Positions 44,369 through 54,576 of a stretch of DNA of 64,000 bases are shown here, one piece after another; positions within the stretch are counted from its first letter, which is position 1, and every line of letters begins with the position of its first letter. Both the position numbers and the translations under genes were made by a program. The notes under the pieces were generated by a model. The model did no database searches, was not told the DNA's origin, and saw only the letters and a program-made list of their open reading frames with translations. The stretch is taken from assembly GCA_030440445.1 (NCBI GenBank), contig CP098528.1:4216001-4280000 (forward strand). Reading direction: 5' to 3'. Source of the stretch: Halomonas sp. KG2. Its GTDB lineage: Bacteria > Pseudomonadota > Gammaproteobacteria > Pseudomonadales > Halomonadaceae.

Positions 44369-45175
44369 CTAGCGATGGCGCCACTGAGGTGGGCGCTTGG
44401 CAATGAAGGCATCAATACCCTCAGCTGCATCGTCTGCCAACATGTTGCACGCCATGGTTTCGCCAGCAAACGCATAGGCTTCCTCTAACGGCATCGCTAG
44501 CTGCCGTGCGAACATGGCTTTGCCAGTGCGCACCGCCACTGCGCTCTTGGCGCAGATGCTCGCAGTGAGTTCACCCACGGCACTATCGAGTTCGCTCTCT
44601 TCGGCAACCCGGTTAATAAGCCCCCAGTCCGCGGCCTGGGAGGCGCTGATGAACTCTCCGGTCAGCAGCATTTCCATCGCCCGCTTTCGCGACACATTAC
44701 GCGACAGTGCTACTGCAGGTGTCGAACAGAAAAGCCCCACATTGATCCCTGACACGGCAAATCGAGCATTGCTAGCTGCCACCGCCAAATCACAGCTAGC
44801 GACGAGCTGGCAGCCAGCGGCCGTCGCAATGCCCTGAACTTTAGCAATCACAGGGACAGGTAAGTTAACGATGCTCTGCATCACCGCGCCGCAGCGAGCA
44901 AACAGTGTTTGGTAGTAGGCTTTATCAGGGTTTGCACGCATCTGCTTTAAGTCATGCCCTGCGCAAAATGCCTTGCCGTTCGCAGCCAACACCACGCAGC
45001 GCACATGCTCATCCTCGGCAATGTCATCAAACGCACGTTGCAGCGCCGTCAACATGTCCTCAGACAATGCATTAAAGCGTTCAGGCTGGTTTAAAGTAAG
45101 GGTCGTTACCCCTTGATAATCAGTGCGTTGAAGAAGATTTGAAGACGCCAGTGGCGCACCTGCAGAGGCAGACAT
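44369..45175 (-). CDS. Enoyl-CoA hydratase/isomerase family protein (ECHDC3-like)
   Basis: A 268-aa crotonase-fold protein. The oxyanion hole segment AFCAGHDLKQM is present. In the active-site region INVGLFCSTPAVALSR the Glu residues used by true enoyl-CoA hydratases are absent, the pattern of the ECHDC3 subfamily. So it probably binds an acyl-CoA but does not catalyse classical hydration. Member family known; substrate unknown. SD AGGAG lies before the ATG. Confidence 0.82.
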   Translation of the reverse strand: MSASAGAPLASSNLLQRTDYQGVTTLTLNQPERFNALSEDMLTALQRAFDDIAEDEHVRCVVLAANGKAFCAGHDLKQMRANPDKAYYQTLFARCGAVMQSIVNLPVPVIAKVQGIATAAGCQLVASCDLAVAASNARFAVSGINVGLFCSTPAVALSRNVSRKRAMEMLLTGEFISASQAADWGLINRVAEESELDSAVGELTASICAKSAVAVRTGKAMFARQLAMPLEEAYAFAGETMACNMLADDAAEGIDAFIAKRPPQWRHR

Positions 45176-45246
45176 AGAAAGCTCCTAGACAGTCGAGTGT
45201 TGCTCAGTCTAGCGCGTACAAAGGCTAATGTTGGCGAGATACGACC

Positions 45247-45276
45247 AAAGAGGCCTCCTGAAGAGCAGGAGGCCTC
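45247..45276 (-). terminator. Intrinsic terminator of trhO
   Basis: Perfect 11-bp stem GAGGCCTCCTG / CAGGAGGCCTC with a 5-base loop and TTT on the minus strand, 6 bases after the trhO stop. Confidence 0.8.
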
Positions 45277-45281
45277 GTGAG

Positions 45282-46241
45282 TTACGTGTTTGCGCGGTTG
45301 CCCTTGCGCTGGTTATAGCCTAGAGGATGGGGTTCACCGCGGGCCTTAGCCAGCTCGATTTGGCGTTGACGCTCTCGGGCGGCAGCACGGGTTTTTTCGG
45401 GGAGTGAGTCGATGCAGTGAGGGCAACTGATGCCAGGCTCGTAGGCCGACGACTGCATGTCATCAAGCGAAATAGGCATACGGCAAGCGTGGCACTGCTC
45501 ATGCTCACCTTCGCTAAGGTCATGACGCACGGTGACGCGGTTATCAAACACGAAACACTCACCGCGCCATAAAGACTGCTCTTCCGGCACCTTTTCGAGG
45601 TAGTTCAGCACACCACCTTTAAGATGATAGACCTCTTCAAAGCCCTCTTTCAGCATAAAGCTGGAGGCCTTTTCACAGCGGATACCACCGGTGCAAAACA
45701 TCGCAACTTTCTTGTGCTTTTCTGGGTTGTAGTGCTCACGCACGTACTCGGGAAACTCACGGAAGGTGGTCGTTTTTGGGTCAATCGCCCGCTCAAAGCT
45801 ACCAATCGCCACTTCGTAATCATTGCGGGTATCAATCACCAGCACGTCTGGGTCGGAAATCACGTCATTCCAATCTTCCGGTTCCACGTAGGTGCCAACG
45901 GTGTCGTTAGGATCAATATCCGGCACGCCCAGGGTGACGATCTCTTTTTTCAGTTTCACCTTAGTACGATAAAACGGCGTTTCATCGCAGTAGGACTCTT
46001 TGTGATCGATATCGCTTAAGCGAGGGTCAGCGGTCAGCCAGGCCAGCAGGGCATCAATGCCTTCACGAGTGCCCGCCACGGTGCCGTTAATGCCTTCTTT
46101 AGCCAACAGCAGCGTGCCTTTAACATCGTTATCAACCATCGTCTGACGCAAGGGTTCACGCAGGGCTTCAAAGTCGTTCAGAGTGACAAACTTATACAGT
46201 GCCGCGACCACAATGGGCGGCATTTGGGTGGTTTCCGTCAT
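45282..46241 (-). CDS. trhO: tRNA uridine(34) hydroxylase TrhO (rhodanese-domain, YceA)
   Basis: A 319-aa protein that hydroxylates U34 of tRNAs, giving 5-hydroxyuridine. It has an N-terminal acylphosphatase-like domain (EGINGTVAG), a rhodanese domain with catalytic Cys183 in FCTGGIRCE, and a C-terminal Cys4 zinc-like pair (CHACRMP; CPHC). ATG at 46241 chosen with AGGAG 6 bases upstream; a longer frame to 46307 lacks SD. Confidence 0.92.
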   Translation of the reverse strand: MTETTQMPPIVVAALYKFVTLNDFEALREPLRQTMVDNDVKGTLLLAKEGINGTVAGTREGIDALLAWLTADPRLSDIDHKESYCDETPFYRTKVKLKKEIVTLGVPDIDPNDTVGTYVEPEDWNDVISDPDVLVIDTRNDYEVAIGSFERAIDPKTTTFREFPEYVREHYNPEKHKKVAMFCTGGIRCEKASSFMLKEGFEEVYHLKGGVLNYLEKVPEEQSLWRGECFVFDNRVTVRHDLSEGEHEQCHACRMPISLDDMQSSAYEPGISCPHCIDSLPEKTRAAARERQRQIELAKARGEPHPLGYNQRKGNRANT

Positions 46242-46463
46242 GGAATACTCCTGGTAGTCGCCCTCGCAAAGGGCGGACCGGGTAAATAAACGCGCATAGT
46301 TTAGCAAACAATTCAGGTAAAGTGCTGCTCTGCCTGACGATGACTAGGGGGCGCTGATCAATCGTCGATTTATTCGATCTGACCATCTAAAAAGCTTCAC
46401 CCCACGCGCCCGTCGAGCGGGCGTATATTGGTGTTATTCCTTACGACGCTTTCGGAGAGCACC

Positions 46464-47153
46464 ATGCACATCCGTCGTTCTAACGAGCGAGGCTATGCCG
46501 ACCACGGCTGGCTGCGCTCTTTCCACACCTTTTCGTTCGCCAACTATGTGGACCCTAACCATATGGGATTCCGCGCGCTGCGGGTAATTAACGAAGATCG
46601 GGTAACCCCTGGCAATGGCTTTGGCGCCCACCCTCACCAGGATATGGAGATCATCTCCTATGTGCTGGAAGGGGAAATGGAGCATCGCGATAATATGGGT
46701 AACGGTGAAGTCATGCGCCCGGGTGATGTGCAGCGCATGTCCGCAGGTACTGGCGTGTTGCACAGCGAGTTTAATCATTCAAAAGAGAACGGGCTGCATT
46801 TCCTGCAGATTTGGATCGAGCCCGCCAAGCGCAGCATTGCTCCTAGTTATGAGCAGAAAGCCTTTCCAACCGCTGAACGCCAGGGACAGTGGCGCTTAGT
46901 CGCTTCTCAAGATGGTCGCGAAGGCTCGGTGAGCGTTAACCAAGACGTTAACCTTTACGCTGGTTTGTTCGACGCTGGCGACCAGGCGGCGGCCCCACCA
47001 TCACGCTATGCCTGGCTGCATGTGGTAAAAGGCACGATTGACGTTAACGGCGAAACTCTTGGCTCTGGAGATGCCGCCGCCTTTCAACCGGGTGAGACGT
47101 TTAGCGTGGCAGGCGGACAAGCAGCCGAAGTGCTGCTGTTTGATCTAGCCTAG
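46464..47153 (+). CDS. Pirin family protein (YhhW-like, quercetin 2,3-dioxygenase-like)
   Basis: A 229-aa bicupin, close to E. coli YhhW (231 aa). Metal ligands are visible: HPHQDMEI (two His), then LHSEF (His and Glu) about 42 residues later. ATG at 46464 with GGAGAG just upstream. Some pirins are quercetin dioxygenases; the native substrate is uncertain. Confidence 0.88.
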   Translation: MHIRRSNERGYADHGWLRSFHTFSFANYVDPNHMGFRALRVINEDRVTPGNGFGAHPHQDMEIISYVLEGEMEHRDNMGNGEVMRPGDVQRMSAGTGVLHSEFNHSKENGLHFLQIWIEPAKRSIAPSYEQKAFPTAERQGQWRLVASQDGREGSVSVNQDVNLYAGLFDAGDQAAAPPSRYAWLHVVKGTIDVNGETLGSGDAAAFQPGETFSVAGGQAAEVLLFDLA

Positions 47154-47175
47154 CGCAGCCTCAGCCCTGAAACGA

Positions 47176-47202
47176 AAAACGGCCTCGAAAGGAGGCCGTT
47201 TT
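47176..47202. terminator. Bidirectional terminator between pirin and serA genes
   Basis: 11-bp stem AAAACGGCCTC / GAGGCCGTTTT with a 5-base loop; A-run on one side and T-run on the other, so it can serve both convergent genes. Confidence 0.85.
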
Positions 47203-47226
47203 AGATGATCACGCTGATAACAGCGT

Positions 47227-48471
47227 TTAACTATTATGCGACGAGTACAGCGCGCGAATTTTCAGCGTGTGCTCAACTTTCTTCAACGCTTCTAGGGCCT
47301 GTGGGCCGTAGGCTTTATCGACATCAATGACCACGTAGCCCACTTTGTCATTGGTTTGCAGGTACTGACCTGAAATGTTGATGCCGTTTTCAGACAGTAC
47401 GCGGTTAATTTGCGATAACACGCCAGGCACGTTGTCATGAATGTGCAACAGGCGATGCTTATCCGGGTGAGCAGGCAGCGCCACTTCGGGGAAGTTAACA
47501 GAAGTAACCGTGGTGCCATTATCCGAATAAGTAATCAGCTTTTCAGCCACCTCAATACCGATATTCTCCTGAGCTTCCAGGGTAGAACCACCGATATGGG
47601 GCGTTAAAATCACGTTATCCAGACCGCGTAGCGGGCTTTGGAACTCTTCATCGTTGCCTTTCGGCTCTACCGGGAAGACATCAATGGCGGCACCGTTAAG
47701 CTTGCCAGCCTTAATCGCCTCGGCCAGTGGTTCAATCTCAACAACACTACCACGGGCTGCGTTAATCAGGATGGCGCCCTGTTTCATGGCGGCGATCTCT
47801 TTCTCGCCAATCATCCAGCGCGTAGCAGGCAAGTCAGGAACGTGTAGGCTAACCACGTCAGAGCATGCTAACAGCTGCTCCAGGCTCGCTACCTGATTCG
47901 CATTGCCCATGCCTAACTTGGTGATCACATCGTAATAGATAACATTGAAGCCAAGCGATTCAGCCAATACTGAAAGCTGCGCACCGATGCTACCGTAACC
48001 AACGATACCCAGGGTTTTGCCCCGCGCTTCGTGGGAGTTTTTCGCCGATTTCAGCCAGCCGCCTTGGTGGGCGCGAGCATTCTTCTCGGGGATACCACGT
48101 AGTAGCATGATGGCTTCCGCCAGCACTAACTCTGCGACCGAACGGGTATTGGAGTACGGCGCGTTAAACACCGCGATGCCGCGCTTAAGGGCTGCCGTCA
48201 AGTCAACCTGGTTCGTTCCGATACAGAAACAGCCAACGCCCACCAGCTTTTCTGCCGCGTCAAATACGCGCTCATTGAGCTGCGTACGCGAGCGAATGCC
48301 GATGAAGTGCACATCACGAATCTTTTCGATCAGCGACGCTTCATCTAGCGATGTCGGCAGGTGCTCGATGTTCTCGTAACCTGCGTTGTGAAAATTGTCC
48401 ACCGCGCTTTGGTGGACGCCCTCGAGCAGCAGGATCTTGATCTTGCTCTTGTCCAGGGACGTTTTGGCCAT
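47227..48471 (-). CDS. serA: D-3-phosphoglycerate dehydrogenase
   Basis: First enzyme of serine synthesis: oxidises 3-phosphoglycerate with NAD+. 414 aa, near E. coli SerA (410). Landmarks: NAD-binding GIVGYGSIGAQLS, INAARGSVVE, catalytic His in TPHIGGSTLEAQ, and a C-terminal ACT domain (HIHDNVPGVLSQINRVLSE) for serine feedback. ATG at 48471 chosen; the upstream ATG at 48501 adds 10 residues. Confidence 0.94.
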   Translation of the reverse strand: MAKTSLDKSKIKILLLEGVHQSAVDNFHNAGYENIEHLPTSLDEASLIEKIRDVHFIGIRSRTQLNERVFDAAEKLVGVGCFCIGTNQVDLTAALKRGIAVFNAPYSNTRSVAELVLAEAIMLLRGIPEKNARAHQGGWLKSAKNSHEARGKTLGIVGYGSIGAQLSVLAESLGFNVIYYDVITKLGMGNANQVASLEQLLACSDVVSLHVPDLPATRWMIGEKEIAAMKQGAILINAARGSVVEIEPLAEAIKAGKLNGAAIDVFPVEPKGNDEEFQSPLRGLDNVILTPHIGGSTLEAQENIGIEVAEKLITYSDNGTTVTSVNFPEVALPAHPDKHRLLHIHDNVPGVLSQINRVLSENGINISGQYLQTNDKVGYVVIDVDKAYGPQALEALKKVEHTLKIRALYSSHNS

Positions 48472-48754
48472 GGCTGAATCAACCTCTATGGTCGGCGGCA
48501 TGCGCCGTGTATCGGTTCACGGAAGGCGCATATAGTAGCACAATCACTGCCGCTCTCGGCGTCTTGAGATGATGAAAAGTGTGCGTTTACAAGATGAACC
48601 AGACGCAAGTAGCAGAATTGACCCAGGATGAGGGCAGACGCCACCCCCTTAGCTCGGTGTATACTGGGCGTTTATTTTTTGATAACACGGCTATAGTCAC
48701 ATTCGCCGCCCGTAATCAGCGTCAGGGCGCCAGCAAAATAGTAGGCCTTACCCA

Positions 48755-49051
48755 ATGAGCGATAACACTCCACCAGCGCAAGATTTCGCCGCAACGGTTT
48801 CACAGCTTGAAACCATTGTGGAACGCCTTGAGTCCGGCGAACTCTCATTGGAGAACGCTCTGACCGCGTTTGAACAAGGCGTGCGACTCACGCGTGAAGC
48901 CCAGCAGCGGCTCGACAACGCCGAACTAAAAGTTCGCGCATTAAGTGAAGACCGCGATGGTAAGCTTGACGTTACCTCTTTCGCGACGGTTCCAGAAACG
49001 GACAATGCCACTCATCACGGCAACGACAGCGAGGAAACGCCGCCATGGTAA
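48755..49051 (+). CDS. xseB: Exodeoxyribonuclease VII small subunit
   Basis: A 98-aa XseB with the conserved FAATVSQLETIVERLESGELSLENALTAFEQG helix pair. Binds XseA (not in window) to form exonuclease VII. It overlaps ispA by 7 bp, the usual xseB-ispA-dxs order. The C-terminal ~20 residues are a polar tail. Confidence 0.93.
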   Translation: MSDNTPPAQDFAATVSQLETIVERLESGELSLENALTAFEQGVRLTREAQQRLDNAELKVRALSEDRDGKLDVTSFATVPETDNATHHGNDSEETPPW

Positions 49052-49941
49052 CGATGGCTAATGCTTCTCAACTGGCGACGCTGCGCCACGCGAGTAACGC
49101 GCGGGTGGATGCCACACTTTCAGCCTTGTTTGACTCCCAACCAGCCGTCGCGCCACGCCTGGAAGCCGCTATGCGTCACGGCCTATTGGTAGGTGGTAAA
49201 CGCTTGCGGCCACTGCTGGTATATCTCGCAGGTAACGCGCTAGGGGCGCGGGACGACGCGCTGGATGCCCCTGCAGCAGCCATTGAGCTGATTCATGCGT
49301 ACTCATTGATTCATGACGATCTGCCAGCCATGGACGATGACGATCTGCGGCGCGGCCAACCCACCGTACATAAAGCGTTCGATGAAGCCACCGCGATTTT
49401 AGCGGGAGACGCACTGCAAGCACTGGCCTTTGAGGTGCTTGCCAGCCAGCCTCATCCGCGGCTTGGCAGCATGGTCACTACGCTGGCCGTTGCCTCTGGC
49501 CGGGCAGGAATGGTCGCAGGCCAGGCGCTCGACTTAGCCGCCGTAGGTGGCCATCCGGACGTGGATGCCTTGGCTCATATGCATGCCCACAAAACCGGCG
49601 CGCTGATTGTAGCCGCAGTGCGCTTAGGCGGCTTAATCGCGGTGGATGAGAACGACCCTCGGCTTGCCGCTCTGATTCGCTACGCCCGCGCCATTGGTCT
49701 AGCCTTCCAGATTCATGATGATGTCCTTGATGTGACGGGCGATACCGTCACACTGGGTAAAATCTCTGGCGCTGATGCTGCACGTGCCAAGCCGACTTAC
49801 CCTAGTTTACTGGGACTTTCCGGCGCACAGCACAAAGCCAATATGCTTATCGAAGAGGCCATTGCCGCCCTCGCCCCGCTTGGCGAGCAAGGCGCACCAC
49901 TGGCCGATCTTGCCCACTATATGATCGAGCGCGACCACTAA
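49045..49941 (+). CDS. ispA: (2E,6E)-farnesyl diphosphate synthase
   Basis: Polyprenyl synthase, 298 aa. The first Asp-rich motif is [14 protein letters not shown] (about 91-104), the second [13 protein letters not shown]. It makes FPP from IPP and DMAPP. ATG at 49045 overlaps xseB; a second ATG at 49054 is possible. Operon with xseB and dxs. Confidence 0.94.
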   Translation: MVTMANASQLATLRHASNARVDATLSALFDSQPAVAPRLEAAMRHGLLVGGKRLRPLLVYLAGNALGARDDALDAPAAAIELIHAYSLIHDDLPAMDDDDLRRGQPTVHKAFDEATAILAGDALQALAFEVLASQPHPRLGSMVTTLAVASGRAGMVAGQALDLAAVGGHPDVDALAHMHAHKTGALIVAAVRLGGLIAVDENDPRLAALIRYARAIGLAFQIHDDVLDVTGDTVTLGKISGADAARAKPTYPSLLGLSGAQHKANMLIEEAIAALAPLGEQGAPLADLAHYMIERDH

Positions 49942-49970
49942 ACGATGTCCATGACCCTGTCCATGAAAAC

Positions 49971-51896
49971 ATGCCTATGAAGCTGTTCGACGAGATTCCC
50001 CGCGAGCGCCCGGTAACGCCGCTGCTCGACTCTTTTGATCATCCCGCTGCGCTGCGGGCCATGAATGCTAGGCAGCTTGCCCAGTTGGCTGACGAACTAC
50101 GTGCCTACTTGCTATACAGCGTGGGTGTGACAGGCGGCCACTTCGGTGCAGGTCTGGGCGTTGTGGAACTGACCGTAGCGCTGCACCACGCCTTTCATAC
50201 GCCCAAAGACCGTTTGGTATGGGACGTAGGCCATCAAGCGTATCCGCATAAAATTTTAACTGGGCGACGCGAAGCGATGCTCAGTATTCGCCAGCATGGC
50301 GGCCTAGCAGCGTTTCCACGCCGCGCAGAATCTGATTACGATACCTTCGGTGTTGGCCACTCCAGCACGTCGATTTCAGCCGCTTTGGGGATGGCTCTAG
50401 CCGCCCAGGCGAAAAACGACCCGCGCCGCGTGTGCGCCATTATTGGCGATGGCGCACTCACTGCGGGAATGGCATTTGAAGCGCTGGCCCATGCAGGCCA
50501 CGTTAACGCCAATATGCTAGTGGTGCTGAACGACAATGAGATGTCGATCTCGGAAAATGTTGGCGGCATCGCGACCTATCTAGCCCGTGTGCTGTCTAGC
50601 AAGCCCTTCCTTAAAATGCGTGAAGAAGGCAAAAAAGTACTCTCCCATCTGCCAGGCGCACTCGAGCTTGCCAAGCGCACCGAAGAGCACATGAAAGGCA
50701 TGGTGAGCCCTGCCACGCTATTTGAAGAAATGGGCTTTCACTACATCGGTCCGATCGATGGCCACGACTTGGAGGCGCTCACCGAAACATTGCGCAACCT
50801 GCGCGACCAGGACGGCCCCCAATTCCTGCATATCAAAACGGTCAAAGGTAAAGGTTTTCTGCCCGCCGAAGCTGACCAGATTGGCTATCACGCCATCACT
50901 AAGCTAGAAAAGCCCAGCGCCACTGCCAATGCGCCACTGGTGAAGCCCGCGGCAGCGCCCAAGGCCCCGGCCAAGAAAAAGTACTGCAACGTGTTCGGCG
51001 ACTGGCTGTGCGATATGGCAGCCGCGGATTCACGGCTGATGGGAATAACCCCCGCGATGGGCGAAGGCTCGGATTTAATTCGCTTCTCCCAGCAGTATCC
51101 CGAGCGCTATTTTGATGTCGCGATCGCCGAGCAGCATGCCGTAACGCTCGCTGCGGGCATGGCCTGCGAGAGCATGAAGCCTGTTGTGGCGATCTATTCC
51201 ACGTTCTTACAGCGCGGCTACGACCAACTTATTCACGATGTTGCCGTCCAGAATCTAGACGTAACCTTTGCGATTGACCGCGCAGGCCTTGTGGGCGAAG
51301 ACGGGCCAACGCACCACGGCAGCATGGATTTGTCTTTTTTACGTTGCATTCCAGGCATGGTGATTTTAGCCCCTGCTGATGAAGCAGAGTGCCGCGCCAT
51401 GCTTAGCGCCGCTTACCATCACCCAGGCCCAGCAGCGGTTCGTTACCCGCGTGGCACGGGCCCTGGCGCAGCCATTCCTGAACACTTAGAACCGCTGCCC
51501 ATTGGCCAAGCACAGCTACGCCGCGACGCTGGGAATGAGGGGGTGCGCATTGCATTGCTGGCATTTGGTAGCGTCAACAGCGCTGCTGCTGAGGTTGCCG
51601 AAAAGCTCGACGCAACGCATATCAATATGCGCTCTATCAAGCCACTGGACCGAGACACCGTACTGCATGCCGCCGATGAGCATGAGCTGCTGGTCACGCT
51701 GGAAGAGAACGTGATTGCCGGTGGTGCCGGCAGCGCAGTGAACGAGCTGCTGCACGCGGAAGGCGTACAAATCGAGGTGCTTAATTTAGGCCTGCCTGAC
51801 ACCTTTGTTGAACACGGCACCCCCGCAGAGTTGCTACGCGACTGCGGTCTGGATGCCGACGGTATCGAGCGCGCTATTCGTGCTCGTCTCCCGTAA
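49971..51896 (+). CDS. dxs: 1-deoxy-D-xylulose-5-phosphate synthase
   Basis: TPP enzyme of the MEP pathway, joins pyruvate and glyceraldehyde-3-phosphate. 641 aa. Landmarks: [35 protein letters not shown] (TPP/Mg), [14 protein letters not shown] and YPRGTG. Start either ATG 49971 or 49977. It supplies isoprenoid precursors for ispA. Confidence 0.95.
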   Translation: MPMKLFDEIPRERPVTPLLDSFDHPAALRAMNARQLAQLADELRAYLLYSVGVTGGHFGAGLGVVELTVALHHAFHTPKDRLVWDVGHQAYPHKILTGRREAMLSIRQHGGLAAFPRRAESDYDTFGVGHSSTSISAALGMALAAQAKNDPRRVCAIIGDGALTAGMAFEALAHAGHVNANMLVVLNDNEMSISENVGGIATYLARVLSSKPFLKMREEGKKVLSHLPGALELAKRTEEHMKGMVSPATLFEEMGFHYIGPIDGHDLEALTETLRNLRDQDGPQFLHIKTVKGKGFLPAEADQIGYHAITKLEKPSATANAPLVKPAAAPKAPAKKKYCNVFGDWLCDMAAADSRLMGITPAMGEGSDLIRFSQQYPERYFDVAIAEQHAVTLAAGMACESMKPVVAIYSTFLQRGYDQLIHDVAVQNLDVTFAIDRAGLVGEDGPTHHGSMDLSFLRCIPGMVILAPADEAECRAMLSAAYHHPGPAAVRYPRGTGPGAAIPEHLEPLPIGQAQLRRDAGNEGVRIALLAFGSVNSAAAEVAEKLDATHINMRSIKPLDRDTVLHAADEHELLVTLEENVIAGGAGSAVNELLHAEGVQIEVLNLGLPDTFVEHGTPAELLRDCGLDADGIERAIRARLP

Positions 51897-51925
51897 CTTT
51901 TAACTTTTCAACGGTTGAGAACACC

Positions 51926-52687
51926 ATGCTATTTTTGATTATTTTGTTTGGCCTGATTGGCCTTGCTGTCGGCGGCCCCATTGGCCTGCTGGTAGGCGGT
52001 GGGTTGGGCTGGTGGCTAGGGCGACGCATTAGCCGCCGCTTAAACGCTGCCCGCACACAAATCCAAGAAGGCTTTTTAGAGTCGATCTTCTCGGTAATGG
52101 GTTGCTTGTGCCAAGCCGACGGTAAAGTCACCGATGGCGAGCTTGGCGTGGCCGAAAAGCTGTTCGACCAAATGCATCTTCAGGGCGAACAGCGGGCCAA
52201 AGCGCGAGCCGCCTTCGAGCGCGGACGCGCCGACGACTTCAACTTAGATGCAGAACTGGCGAACGTTAACCGACTGACCCAGCGCCAACCGGTTTTACGC
52301 CAGGTGTTTTTGCAGGTTCAGTTAACCGCCATCGCTGCCGACGGCGTACTGCACCCTGCCGAGCACGAGATGATTTTGCGCGTGGCCCGTGGCGTAGGCT
52401 GTAGCGACGCCGAAGTGCAGCAGATTGAAGCCATGCTTCACGGTGCCGCCGCGAATTCGCAGGGCTCCAGCGAAGAGGCATTGAAAGACGCCTATCAAGT
52501 ACTAGGGGTGAGTGAAGACGCCAGCGACGCCGAAATCAAAAAAGCGTACCGCCGCCTAATGAGCCAAAACCACCCCGACAAACTCGCCGGTAAAGGGCTG
52601 CCTGAAAGCATGCGTGAAGTGGCCCAGGCACGCACCAGCGAAATTGGCAACGCATACGAACGCATCCGTAGCGCCCGAGACCGGTAG
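51926..52687 (+). CDS. djlA: Co-chaperone DjlA
   Basis: Membrane-anchored DnaK co-chaperone, 253 aa. One N-terminal membrane segment with Gly-rich zipper (VGGPIGLLVGGGLGWWLG, about 15-32), a TerB-like middle domain, and a C-terminal J-domain with HPD in MSQNHPDKL. Length and order match DjlA. Confidence 0.92.
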   Translation: MLFLIILFGLIGLAVGGPIGLLVGGGLGWWLGRRISRRLNAARTQIQEGFLESIFSVMGCLCQADGKVTDGELGVAEKLFDQMHLQGEQRAKARAAFERGRADDFNLDAELANVNRLTQRQPVLRQVFLQVQLTAIAADGVLHPAEHEMILRVARGVGCSDAEVQQIEAMLHGAAANSQGSSEEALKDAYQVLGVSEDASDAEIKKAYRRLMSQNHPDKLAGKGLPESMREVAQARTSEIGNAYERIRSARDR

Positions 52688-52749
52688 CTCGACAGGTTTC
52701 TAAGCACTCGCTACATTAAAGCCTCACCGCGCTGCTTAGGAGCCGCCTA

Positions 52750-53376
52750 ATGATAACGAACTACAGTTTTCCGAACTCTCGCTCGCTGCGGGTTACCTGG
52801 ACACTTGAAGAGCTTGGCCTGGAGTACCTCTGCCAGCATGTCGCATTGGATAGCGGCGAAGGACAAACTGCTGAGCATCTAGCCCGCCATCCAGATGGCA
52901 AGGTGCCAGTGATTGAAGATGGCGAGCTAACGCTGTTTGAATCGGCACCTATCTGCCGCTATCTAGCCGAGCAATACGGTGATGGCCGCCTTCTGCCAGA
53001 AAGCGCCGCTGAGCGAGCGCAAGTCGACCAGTGGCTAAGCTTTATCGTCACCGAAATCGAGCAACCGCTGTGGCTTCAGGCCAAGCATAAATTTGCGCTC
53101 CCTCAAGATCAGCGCGTGCCTTCAGTCTTGCCCACCGCCGCCTGGGAATTTCAGCGGGCACTGCTTGCACTAGAACGCCGTTACCAGGGCCAGGAGACGT
53201 TAGTCGGCGAGACGTTCACCCTGGCAGATATCTTCCTTACCCATACGTTAACGTGGGCAGCCAGTATGAAACACCGACTGCCTGAACCTCTAGCGGCCTA
53301 CCGCGCACGTCACGCTGAGCGCCCAGCGTTAGCCCGTGCCGTGGAAAAAGAGCAAGAAGCGGCAGTTGATCGCTAG
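52750..53376 (+). CDS. Glutathione S-transferase family protein
   Basis: A 208-aa GST. Thioredoxin-like N-terminal domain with NSRSLRVTWTLEELGLEY, cis-Pro in GKVPVIEDG and the LFESAPICRYL glutathione-site motif (Glu-Ser), then a helical C-terminal domain (GETFTLADIFL). Substrate unknown. Its 3' end overlaps the convergent hemolysin-III gene by 4 bp. Confidence 0.87.
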   Translation: MITNYSFPNSRSLRVTWTLEELGLEYLCQHVALDSGEGQTAEHLARHPDGKVPVIEDGELTLFESAPICRYLAEQYGDGRLLPESAAERAQVDQWLSFIVTEIEQPLWLQAKHKFALPQDQRVPSVLPTAAWEFQRALLALERRYQGQETLVGETFTLADIFLTHTLTWAASMKHRLPEPLAAYRARHAERPALARAVEKEQEAAVDR

Positions 53377-54071
53377 GTAACCGCCCCATGAGGTAGAACA
53401 GCGCTGTAGACGGCAAAGTAGTGGCAAATACTTCCGGCAATCACAAACAGATGCCAAATAGCGTGATTGTAGGGAATGGCACGCACGGCATAGAAGATAA
53501 CCCCTAGCGTGTAGATGATTCCCCCTGCGGCAAGCAGAGCGATGCCGGTCACCGATAAACTGGCTGCCATCTCTCTAGAGGCCAGGACGATCATCCAGCC
53601 CATCAGTAAGTAGATAGCCACGCGTAGTACCGCGAAACGCTGTGGCCAAAGCAGTTTGCAGCCAATTCCCACTAGCGCGAGCGACCACACGGCGGTAAAT
53701 AAGATCCAGCCCGTGGTGCCGCGCATATTAACGAGCAGAAAAGGCGTATAAGTGCCCGCGATAAGCAAGTAAATTGCGCAGTGGTCAAGCAGCTGGAAGC
53801 GTTGCTTCCAGCGTCGATGAGCAATGCCATGATAGAAAGTCGAGGCAGTATAAAGCAGGACTAGCGTGGTGCCGTACAGGCTCAGGCTGACAATTTTCCA
53901 AGGGTCGACGTGGGCGGCTAAGCTCGCTATTACCAGCAGCACGACCATACCCACCAAGCTGAGCACAGCGCCAACCCCGTGGGTAATGCTGTGTAACCAC
54001 TCTTCGACAATGCTGAACTCACCCTGCTCTTGAGGCAGCACGTCACACCGTTGTTCATCTAGAGCTGTCAT
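53373..54071 (-). CDS. Hemolysin III/TrhA (YqfA) family membrane protein
   Basis: A 232-aa PAQR-related protein with seven membrane segments. Conserved metal-site residues: EEWLHSITHGVGA, STFYHG, LDHCAIYLLIAGTYTP and a C-terminal HAIWHLFVIAGSICHY. In other bacteria members affect membrane lipid homeostasis; hemolytic activity is not implied. AGGAG lies about 9 bases before the ATG. Confidence 0.9.
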   Translation of the reverse strand: MTALDEQRCDVLPQEQGEFSIVEEWLHSITHGVGAVLSLVGMVVLLVIASLAAHVDPWKIVSLSLYGTTLVLLYTASTFYHGIAHRRWKQRFQLLDHCAIYLLIAGTYTPFLLVNMRGTTGWILFTAVWSLALVGIGCKLLWPQRFAVLRVAIYLLMGWMIVLASREMAASLSVTGIALLAAGGIIYTLGVIFYAVRAIPYNHAIWHLFVIAGSICHYFAVYSAVLPHGAVT

Positions 54072-54155
54072 CCTGGGGCGCTCCTGCTATGCCACACCCC
54101 ACCATTATCACTCCATGCGTTCAATGCCTACAACGCTGGCGCAGGTAACGTGGCT

Positions 54156-54488
54156 TTAATGACTTATCATCCAAGGCCGTGCGGAAGGGAACATTTTATT
54201 ACCTTCCGCCGTATAAAATACCTGGGGCTTATGACGTTCTTTATGACAACAACCTTTTTCGTGCTCACTATGCTGGTTGCCATGTCTGGGCTCGTGTGCG
54301 GCTTTTTCATTCCGTGCAAAGGCACTGCGCCGTGCTGGATCCATCGTTAATAACTGAGGGGCGACCAGCAATACTCGTGGTGACAAGGTTCCACAAGTTG
54401 GGCAAGCGCAAGCATCACCGACTTCGCACAGTGGAACCAGTTCGTGGAACAAGCCATGGGTAGCACATTTATAGTCGTAGAGAGGCAT
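54156..54488 (-). CDS. fmdB: FmdB-family zinc-ribbon protein
   Basis: A 110-aa small protein downstream of formamidase. MPLYDYKCATHGLFHE and CPTCG form the FmdB ribbon; the first knuckle has a single Cys (CATHG), so the zinc site is Cys-His-type or incomplete. The C-terminus FPSARPWMISH is typical of FmdB next to FmdA. Proposed regulator or accessory of formamidase; exact role unclear. Confidence 0.82.
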   Translation of the reverse strand: MPLYDYKCATHGLFHELVPLCEVGDACACPTCGTLSPRVLLVAPQLLTMDPARRSAFARNEKAAHEPRHGNQHSEHEKGCCHKERHKPQVFYTAEGNKMFPSARPWMISH

Positions 54489-54521
54489 ACCGCTTTCTCC
54501 TTGTTAGCATCCATTTTAAAC

Positions 54522-54549
54522 AGGCAGCGATACTGGCGTGTCGCTGCCT
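54522..54549 (-). other. Hairpin between fmdA and fmdB
   Basis: AGGCAGCGA / TCGCTGCCT with a 10-base loop. On the minus strand it sits 27 bases after the fmdA stop and may reduce read-through into fmdB. Confidence 0.5.
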
Positions 54550-54576
54550 TTCTCAATGCAGCGGTGGTAAGGCGCT

